Part shown: piece after piece, positions 1-5,617 of the stretch
Layout: every line of letters starts with the position of its first letter
Numbering within the stretch: position 1 is the first letter of the stretch
Assembly (NCBI GenBank): GCA_031254385.1
Contig: JAIRUO010000034.1
Coordinates: forward strand, 1 to 11,254
Length of the DNA stretch: 11,254 nucleotides
From: Treponema sp.
GTDB lineage: Bacteria; Spirochaetota; Spirochaetia; Treponematales; Breznakiellaceae
Direction: 5' to 3'
The notes under the pieces: generated by a model
Database searches by the model: none
What the model was told of the DNA's origin: nothing
Seen by the model: only the letters and a program-made list of their open reading frames with translations
Translations under genes and position numbers: made by a program

Positions 1-1611
1 ATATTTTATAACAAAATTGAAAGGAGCAAAGTTCATAAAGAAAGACCTTGTATTAAAATTTGTTATCTCATACCATACACATACTCCAACTATCATAGTA
101 CAAAGTACTTTCATAAAAGTGCGTATTGCATTGCTGCTTTTGTCTTCGTTGATAGTATGTTTATAGTATACAGACACTTCCGCTGTCGGTTCTCCGCCAC
201 TTTCCATTGACTTATTTATTTTATTACAGTAAAATTCTATGTTAACCATTATTTGTGCAGATAAGTTTTCATTGCAACATGATGTTAATTTTTCAATCAA
301 ATACTCATGAGATAAGATATATGGACTGTCCTTGTCTTCGTCATGGGTTAATTCAATAATTTCTTGGCTCTTTAAGCTCTCTAGTATTGTTGTTACAGTT
401 TCCTCAGGCGCAAATGTAATGTTTTGGAAATCACGTCTATTCAATAATCCGTTTGCACAACAAAGCGCATAGAGTGTTATCATCGCTAATTCCGGCGTTT
501 CTAGTCTTGCCAACATTCTTTCTAGATGGTATTTAAAAATCAATTCCATTGTGTCTTTTTCTGTTTTGCCTTTTCCTGCTTTATCAGAAAGCACATTTAT
601 ATATACTTCTCTCTCCTTTTCTATTTGAAAATATTTTTTTGCAGCATTTATTTCTATCATCGAGACATTCTTAGGATCGGCCAATTCATTGACAAAAAAT
701 TTATAACGCTCATTGCCCTCTTTTATTCCACAATCTCCTTTTATTCGGTCTAGCATACTATCTTTGTCATTAAGTTCGATTTCAGGAAAATAATTTTCAT
801 AATCTTCTGGTTTTTTCTCTAATTTTTTTAATACATTGATATACTCCTCGTTAGTACAAACAAAGACAACCGATATAGCTGTATTTCCCGAATTATCTGA
901 TAAAAACTTTGTGATACAACTAAAAGCATCTTTATATCTTGGCAGAATTAGTTTTTCAAATTGATCAAATATTATGAGCTGGCGTATATTACTTCGCTTA
1001 TATCTATCTAAGATAGTTAATAAATCTGTTTTGTTGCCGCCAATAGGACGATAAACAATATCAGCATTCTTATCAGAAGTTGAAAAGATATTTACTTTAC
1101 TATCTTTTTTACCTTTTTCCCATTTTTCATATTCGCTTAAATAAGTCCTAAGCAGCAGAGACTTTCCACTACCGCTTTTCCCAACAAAAAATACATGCTT
1201 GCGATTATCAAAGGCGCGTTCAAAGACCTCTTTTATTTTTTCCCAACTTTCATTTCTAGGCATAGTATTTCCATCGGACATACGAATTATAAAATTACCG
1301 TCATCTTTGCCTTCTTCTTCATTTTGTTCGAAACTTTTTATAGTTTTATCTATACGGGACTTAAAAGAAAAATAGAATCTCAAAATAACGGCAAGTATTA
1401 AAAAATTATATTTTCCAGTTGCCAACTCCCACACGATTAGAGCAACACTCTTTTCGGGAGAAAAAACATTTTTTATTGAAAAAAATGGAATTTGTTGGAG
1501 GAAAATAACTATACATAGCGTTATGAAAAAAAACGCTACTATGAGTGTACTTTTCTCCTGGAAATAATACTTCCTAAAAACTCTTCTTTTTTTTTCTTGT
1601 CTCATATTCAT
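1..1611 (-). CDS. Membrane-anchored STAND-type P-loop NTPase, C-terminally cut by the window edge (537 codons seen)
   Basis: This frame is open from the ATG at 1611 to the window edge with no stop; I translated 537 codons. Residues 21-38 (STLIVAFFFITLCIVIFL) and about 68-83 are membrane helices. GKSGSGKS at 144-151 is a complete Walker A, and LIIFDQFEKL at 212-221 is a Walker B with the DQFE pattern typical of STAND NTPases. SVVFVCTNEEYI (247-258) sits where STAND proteins often have an arginine-containing 'R-EDY' sensor; here the arginine is absent. Residues 370-445 look like the winged-helix part, ending in ILSHEYLIEKL, comparable to the STAND 'HDYL' motif. A third hydrophobic helix lies at about 499-515. 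The NTPase would be cytoplasmic between helices two and three. Its sensor or effector C-terminus is outside the window. The gene is much more AT-rich and richer in AGA/ATA/TTA codons than its neighbours, which hints at separate acquisition. A KAP-type NTPase is the main alternative. Confidence 0.88.
   Translation of the reverse strand, partial: MNMRQEKKRRVFRKYYFQEKSTLIVAFFFITLCIVIFLQQIPFFSIKNVFSPEKSVALIVWELATGKYNFLILAVILRFYFSFKSRIDKTIKSFEQNEEEGKDDGNFIIRMSDGNTMPRNESWEKIKEVFERAFDNRKHVFFVGKSGSGKSLLLRTYLSEYEKWEKGKKDSKVNIFSTSDKNADIVYRPIGGNKTDLLTILDRYKRSNIRQLIIFDQFEKLILPRYKDAFSCITKFLSDNSGNTAISVVFVCTNEEYINVLKKLEKKPEDYENYFPEIELNDKDSMLDRIKGDCGIKEGNERYKFFVNELADPKNVSMIEINAAKKYFQIEKEREVYINVLSDKAGKGKTEKDTMELIFKYHLERMLARLETPELAMITLYALCCANGLLNRRDFQNITFAPEETVTTILESLKSQEIIELTHDEDKDSPYILSHEYLIEKLTSCCNENLSAQIMVNIEFYCNKINKSMESGGEPTAEVSVYYKHTINEDKSSNAIRTFMKVLCTMIVGVCVWYEITNFNTRSFFMNFAPFNFVIKY
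955..984 (-). other. Walker B, STAND-type (FDQFEK)
   Basis: Residues 210-219 read RQLIIFDQFE, a hydrophobic strand ending in an aspartate followed by Q-F-E. This 'DQFE' form is characteristic of many bacterial STAND NTPases, with the aspartate for magnesium and the glutamate as likely catalytic base. Confidence 0.85.
1159..1182 (-). other. Walker A (P-loop) of the NTPase
   Basis: GGG AAA AGC GGT AGT GGA AAG TCT encodes GKSGSGKS, a complete GxxxxGKS phosphate-binding loop. It is preceded by a hydrophobic strand (HVFFV) and followed by a helix (LLLRTYL), as in standard P-loop NTPases. Confidence 0.95.
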
Positions 1612-1621
1612 AGGAATAAAA

Positions 1622-1628
1622 CCCCTCC
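1622..1628 (-). promoter_or_regulatory. Ribosome binding site overlapping the upstream stop region
   Basis: On the minus strand the stop codon and the site run together as TAAGGAGGGG (stop at 1631-1629). The ATG at 1611 follows after about 10-12 bases, slightly longer than ideal. A second in-frame ATG at 1605 is also possible, but would be further from the site. The overlap ties translation of the NTPase gene to the end of the metallopeptidase gene. Confidence 0.75.
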
Positions 1629-4600
1629 TTACAACGGCAATTCCAGCGGCCATTCCTTATTAAACGGCGATGTTTTCCGATAGCCTGGCCCATACACCAG
1701 CGGGTACTGATCGGCATATTTAATAAATCCTTCTCCATAAGCGTCGCTGCGTCCCCGCGTATATATCTCCTGTCGCTTGGCGTAGGAAACCTCGTTCAGG
1801 AACAGCAGATACTGTATTTCCGTCCACTTCGCCATGCCTTCATAAACCAGTAATTCTTTATCTTTTCCGTAGTACGTACGGATTTTTAACCTATTCCAGT
1901 TTATATACTGCCAAATGTGCGTTAATTCATGAACAATATTCGCAACAGCGGCGATTTTGGGAGATCCGTTCTCGACATAGATCGTATACCCGTCCGTATC
2001 CTTTTTGGCAAAAGCCAGGATGCGCCCGGTGTAGCCCGGCGTTGGGACAAATACCTGTCCGCACAGCTTCGCAATCTTTTTGGCATCTGCCATGCGAACT
2101 TTAATAGGCACATTAATGCGAATACCAAAGAAAGTCTCCATATTGCGAAGCGCGTTCTCATAAAGCCGTGTAAATTGCTCTATCGTTTTGAGCGCGGAAC
2201 CGGAACACTGCGTACAACGCTCCCGGCCGTCCGACAGTACGTCGTACTCGCCGCCAGACAACTCTACGGCGCAGAAATCGCAGAAATGCGCGTCAGGCTT
2301 GTTAAAGTCAAGTTCAGCCTCTATCTTCGCAGCAAGATCAGAGTTGATGCGAGCCTGTTCCAGGGCGTTCTTATCATAACAATGGAGTGACAGGAAACGC
2401 AGGGTGTCCCGTAGGTTCAGCATGGGATCTAGACTATCGTATCCGTAAAGCAAGTAATGTCCTTCGCTGTATTTTTTGGGCGGCACAGGCGGAGCTATGT
2501 CAACAGGAGGCGTATCTTTAACGGGTTCATTTTCTGGCGTGGCATTTATCCCGTCATTTACAGGGATGTCATCCGCCTCATCGCTTTCGGGCGTGTCATC
2601 CGCCTCGTTATTTTCTGGTGTATCATCTGTTCCTTCATTTTCAATATCGTTTTCACTATCAGTACTTGTATCAGTCGTCTCAGTAGCATCAGTTATAACA
2701 GGTACAAATCCTTTTAGCTCATACCAGGCCAAACAGTCTGCGATTATTTCGAACAGCCGGGTGAGGTTTCGCTCAACAGAAACAAGGAGCCCCAAATCTA
2801 TCTCGCAGTCCTCTATAATATAAATCGCTTCTTCATCATCAAAACCATTAAGCTCTATAGGATTTAATAATCCTGTAATATTAGATGCGGTATCGGAGCG
2901 CTTTTTTATCGTGGCGCTAATGTAATGGCAGCTTTCCGGGTAGAGCGTTACAAAAATTTCATTAAGCAATACCGCTAAGGTAAAACGCACATCTTCGCTG
3001 ACTTCCGGGAGTTTAAGGCACAGCACTGCTTTTTTTTCGTATACGCGGTCAGGTATGTTGTTCAAATCTACGCTATGGGCAGCCGCAAGATTATCCAGGG
3101 ATGTAAGCTCGAAATAACCATGCGTCTTAACTATAATTTTTTCACAGAAGCCGCGGCTCAGCTCGACACCCCTGCTTGTACGGCGAGAACCCATTGCCGG
3201 ATCAAGGGAAAATCCGGACAAAGAGTATTCCCTGCGCTGCCGATAACTCTTACGGTCGGCGATATGGTCGGCTGCACGCCGCAACACAACACCGCTCTCT
3301 GAAGTAATGGTCTGCACCTGGTAATATTTACCGGAATAAGTTAAAAGCTGCCCCGGCAGATACTTCTGAAACACCTGGCCGTACAACATGGCGCCAAGAT
3401 AGTAGTTTTTGTCCTTATCGTCTTCAATAATAAAATAGGCATTGGAAAGGTTACGGGCGTATACTGCCAGTTTAGTGTTGTTATTATGGATGGTGTAATA
3501 CGCCGATTTTACAATACGCAGTTCTTCTCCGACAATCTCTTCCTTAAATGACGGCGCCACGTCCACTGTATCCATGTGGCAGTGCTTTGAGACAAGTTCG
3601 CGGAACTTTTCATAAGCATCGGTAAACTTAATACCGGCAATAGCCAGCTTATATTCCAATTCGGCTTCGCTTACCTCGCCGCCGAACATACGAATAATAA
3701 GAGCGACTACTGTGTTCCGCTCCGTCCGGGTATAATCGGAAACTATAGACGGGATCACTTTGGAATCGGCAGTAAAAACAGAAGCATGGTCTACCATATA
3801 ATCGCGCAGCAGATAGTTTTCGCTTATTACATTAACAAAGCCCTGATTCTTGGCGCGTGTTGAATAGAGCCGCGTCATCTCAAACAGGTTGTTGAATTCA
3901 TCTTCAACGGTAAGGAAAGCATTGTCCCTTACATCCAAATTCCAAAGGTTAGCTTCAACATTAAACACATCGGCAAACGCCTCCTGGCTCTGCGGGTGTC
4001 CAATGTAATTACAGATTATGTTGTAATACTGCCCTGCTATCCAACGCATATCCAGCACCGGGAAACGCTCGCTGCTAACCCAAACGGTGTTTGCTATTTG
4101 ATTACGTAAGGCCACGGAGGACAGCTCAGTCCCAAGGCCGAGGTAATGGGCAATGCTAGGTAGTATTTTATGATGCAAAAAATCACCGTGCGCGTTCCAA
4201 TACATATAGGAGCAGTTGGCAAGAGTTGGAACAGTGGCGTACACTTCTGTCAGATTAACCTTGAGTATATGGGAAAGGGAATCCACAAGGCCGTCGCAGT
4301 TTCGGTCGCAAGAGCAGTAAACAATGTCTTTTGAATCCTTGCCAAGCTGATCTACAATAAGGGAAAGTCCGATCTGTCCGGTAGACGCAATGCGGGACGG
4401 CTCAATCAATAAAACGAATTTGACTTGATTTAAGAAGGCGGCGTTCATATCCAGGATACGGCGCTTATAGACATCGGCAAAACGCAAAATACCCACATCG
4501 TAATGGTCATCTTCCCGATCGGTGAGTATGCCGATTTTCCATAACTCCGGCGTACCGCAAAAAGCGGAAATGCCATTATGAATCCAATTCTTTACATCAT

Positions 4601-5615
4601 CGGAGGCGCTATCCCGGCCAACTATGATCAGCGCCTTATCATAAGCCAGAAGCCGCCTGACCAGGGGAAGCACAATATAACCCGTTAGGTCTTGATAAAA
4701 GGGCACGTTTATTAATACCGATTTTCCTTTTACCATATCAATTGAAGAACGTACAAAACCAGGATCGATGGTATGCCCTTTCTCTTTTAGTTCTGTAAAA
4801 TATTTGGAAATGACTACATCCAGTTTGTTTTCGCTTTCGGCCAGGTTATCAAGCATATCAAAGGAAGTAATACCTGAAAGGCTGTCTGCCGTGTTGTCAA
4901 ACAATATGCGGCTTTCAAATAAATCATGGTAAACCCTGCGCAGTATCCCGTAATTGGCTATGCGGTAATATTCATCATCTTCGCCCGCAATGGTTGTCAA
5001 CAGTTCCTGATAGGTAAGGCCGGACAGGAAGAACAAGACCTCGCCCAAAACCAACACGCCGAATACAGGGTAAAAAGGCGTACTAAAAAACAGCCAGTCA
5101 GGGTAAAGCTGCGATAGAGCAAGAATTACTGACGAGATTCCCACGGCAAACCAATAAAAGCCTTTCCATAAGGTCTTGGCCTGGCCAAACTCTTCTTTTA
5201 GCACCCAGGCGCTCATGCGCTCGTTATGCTCATAAAATTTACCGGAAGTCTGGTTGAAGAGGAAACGGGCTTTACTCCATACCATATTGGCAATAGGAAG
5301 CAGTATGCCTTTTAGTATAAGAAACCCACCGACGATAACGGCATTGAAAATATAATCTAGCCATCTGGTCAGATTGAAATTTGCGATGAACGGGATGTAC
5401 TGCCTAAGTAGCGCGATTATGGAATTAATCCAATCGTTTACCCTGTTGGCGAGCAGTACGGCTATAACGCAATAAATCACTGCGACAAACGGCAGTATGA
5501 ATTGTCTAGAGCGTTTTGGTTTGGTTAAATTTATTTTAAATGACAACAAAAGAAGCGTAACAAAGGGCAGAGTGGCAAGTGCGATTCTTAACAGTTCAGA
5601 CAAAAAACCCTGCAC
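1629..5615 (-). CDS. Multidomain membrane protein: helicase-like core, LIM-like zinc knuckle and DA1-like metallopeptidase, 1328 aa
   Basis: The C-terminus is a zinc metallopeptidase of the gluzincin type: HELTH at residues 1229-1233, with E1259 in YEGMAKW as the likely third zinc ligand. Before it is a CxxC-18-CxxC knuckle (C1112, C1115, C1134, C1137) with a DGR motif, like one half of a LIM/treble clef. LIM plus this peptidase is the plant DA1 layout. Upstream are about five membrane helices (8-26, 39-57, 88-112, 151-170, 179-200). A region at 296-455 follows the order of SF2 helicase motifs but lacks GKT and DExH. A PGQLLTYSGKYYQV strand pair at 754-767 and a segment at 930-950 (IYIIEDCEIDLGLL) recall DUF1998-type helicase C-termini. 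Residues 975-1047 are an acidic, proline-rich linker. The GTG start at 5615 is supported by GGAAGGAG seven bases upstream. It lies two bases after the preceding stop, so it is translationally coupled. Proteolysis of a cytoplasmic or membrane substrate is likely; the helicase-like part is probably inactive as an ATPase (inference). Confidence 0.93.
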   Translation of the reverse strand: MQGFLSELLRIALATLPFVTLLLLSFKINLTKPKRSRQFILPFVAVIYCVIAVLLANRVNDWINSIIALLRQYIPFIANFNLTRWLDYIFNAVIVGGFLILKGILLPIANMVWSKARFLFNQTSGKFYEHNERMSAWVLKEEFGQAKTLWKGFYWFAVGISSVILALSQLYPDWLFFSTPFYPVFGVLVLGEVLFFLSGLTYQELLTTIAGEDDEYYRIANYGILRRVYHDLFESRILFDNTADSLSGITSFDMLDNLAESENKLDVVISKYFTELKEKGHTIDPGFVRSSIDMVKGKSVLINVPFYQDLTGYIVLPLVRRLLAYDKALIIVGRDSASDDVKNWIHNGISAFCGTPELWKIGILTDREDDHYDVGILRFADVYKRRILDMNAAFLNQVKFVLLIEPSRIASTGQIGLSLIVDQLGKDSKDIVYCSCDRNCDGLVDSLSHILKVNLTEVYATVPTLANCSYMYWNAHGDFLHHKILPSIAHYLGLGTELSSVALRNQIANTVWVSSERFPVLDMRWIAGQYYNIICNYIGHPQSQEAFADVFNVEANLWNLDVRDNAFLTVEDEFNNLFEMTRLYSTRAKNQGFVNVISENYLLRDYMVDHASVFTADSKVIPSIVSDYTRTERNTVVALIIRMFGGEVSEAELEYKLAIAGIKFTDAYEKFRELVSKHCHMDTVDVAPSFKEEIVGEELRIVKSAYYTIHNNNTKLAVYARNLSNAYFIIEDDKDKNYYLGAMLYGQVFQKYLPGQLLTYSGKYYQVQTITSESGVVLRRAADHIADRKSYRQRREYSLSGFSLDPAMGSRRTSRGVELSRGFCEKIIVKTHGYFELTSLDNLAAAHSVDLNNIPDRVYEKKAVLCLKLPEVSEDVRFTLAVLLNEIFVTLYPESCHYISATIKKRSDTASNITGLLNPIELNGFDDEEAIYIIEDCEIDLGLLVSVERNLTRLFEIIADCLAWYELKGFVPVITDATETTDTSTDSENDIENEGTDDTPENNEADDTPESDEADDIPVNDGINATPENEPVKDTPPVDIAPPVPPKKYSEGHYLLYGYDSLDPMLNLRDTLRFLSLHCYDKNALEQARINSDLAAKIEAELDFNKPDAHFCDFCAVELSGGEYDVLSDGRERCTQCSGSALKTIEQFTRLYENALRNMETFFGIRINVPIKVRMADAKKIAKLCGQVFVPTPGYTGRILAFAKKDTDGYTIYVENGSPKIAAVANIVHELTHIWQYINWNRLKIRTYYGKDKELLVYEGMAKWTEIQYLLFLNEVSYAKRQEIYTRGRSDAYGEGFIKYADQYPLVYGPGYRKTSPFNKEWPLELPL
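1632..2198 (-). other. DA1-like zinc metallopeptidase domain with HELTH active site (1917-1931)
   Basis: Residues about 1140-1328 form the domain. HELTHIW at 1229-1235 supplies two zinc-binding histidines and the catalytic E1230. E1259, in YEGMAKWTE, lies 26 residues after the second histidine and is the likely third ligand. Plant DA1 has the same order (HEMMHAW followed by an EEG), with a shorter spacing. All catalytic residues are present, so the domain is predicted to be active. Confidence 0.8.
2205..2282 (-). other. LIM/treble-clef-like zinc knuckle (CxxC-18-CxxC)
   Basis: Residues 1112-1137 contain C1112, C1115, C1134 and C1137 with a conserved-looking DGR (1129-1131) before the second pair. 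This matches a single treble-clef half of a LIM-type domain. Prokaryotic LIM-type domains are known as partners of membrane-associated peptidases, and here one sits immediately before a peptidase in the same chain. It probably recruits substrate or stabilises the peptidase. Confidence 0.7.
2493..2627 (-). repeat. Degenerate 27-bp coding tandem repeat (9-residue acidic unit, about 5 copies)
   Basis: Residues 997-1041 of the 1328-aa protein repeat a nine-residue unit: DDTPENNEA, DDTPESDEA, DDIPVNDGI, NATPENEPV, KDTPPVDIA. The first two copies are nearly identical and later ones decay. The repeat lies in an acidic, Thr/Pro-rich linker (about 975-1047) that separates the helicase-like half from the zinc knuckle and peptidase. 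It is probably a flexible tether; copy number may vary between strains. Confidence 0.85.
2706..3362 (-). other. DUF1998-like helicase C-terminal region
   Basis: Residues 752-970 contain YLPGQLLTYSGKYYQVQTI (752-770), which resembles the 'PG-h-hh-G-Y-V' strand pair of MrfA-type helicases. RSYRQRRE-like basic residues follow at 788-796. A later block (IYIIEDCEIDLGLL, 931-944, then helix 950-965) sits where DUF1998 proteins have their 'IYIYDS-PGG' segment. The zinc-binding cysteines usual for DUF1998 are not evident here. The call is pattern-based and tentative. Confidence 0.4.
4251..4730 (-). other. Degenerate SF2-helicase-like (RecA1-like) region
   Basis: Residues 296-455 keep the order of an SF2 helicase first lobe of the MrfA/DUF1998 type but not its catalytic residues. 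At the motif I position is VLINVPFYQDLTGYIVLP (300-317), without GKT. A basic or hydrophobic Ia-like strand follows (ALIIVGRD, 328-335), then a segment resembling 'ILTNPDML' (GILRFADVY, 375-383). The DExH position reads FVLLIEPSR (400-408), and the SAT position reads CDRNCDGLVDSL (436-447). The correspondence rests on spacing and hydrophobic pattern only. If correct, this is a pseudo-helicase used for binding rather than unwinding. Confidence 0.45.
5016..5594 (-). other. N-terminal membrane domain, about five helices
   Basis: Residues 8-200 of the 1328-aa protein hold five hydrophobic runs: IALATLPFVTLLLLSF, FILPFVAVIYCVIAVLL, YIFNAVIVGGFLILKGILL, FYWFAVGISSVILAL and FGVLVLGEVLFFLSGL. Basic residues after the first run (KPKRSR) suggest that loop is cytoplasmic. 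An odd number of helices leaves the side of the large C-terminal part uncertain; the cytoplasmic nature of the neighbouring domains argues for the inside. The exact count cannot be settled by eye. Confidence 0.75.
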
Positions 5616-5617
5616 GG

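Noticed and set aside
526..1401. Two short Phe/Tyr-rich plus-strand frames in the AT-rich region
   Set aside because: They are antisense to the NTPase, whose Walker A and B motifs prove the minus strand is coding.
1587..1596. T-run that could be a terminator on the plus strand
   Set aside because: It is the complement of Lys codons (QEKKRR) near the NTPase N-terminus and has no adjacent hairpin.
1..1620. AT-rich left region as an intergenic stretch
   Set aside because: Translating the minus strand from 1611 gives 537 uninterrupted codons with P-loop motifs; it only seems empty because its stop lies outside the window.
2457..2823. Plus-strand frames rich in Ser/Val opposite the acidic linker
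   Set aside because: They are the complement of the Asp/Glu/Thr/Pro repeat and have no independent start signals or family resemblance.
1629..5615. Calling the 1328-aa protein an active DNA helicase
   Set aside because: Neither a GKT/GKS loop nor a DExH box is present in the helicase-like region.
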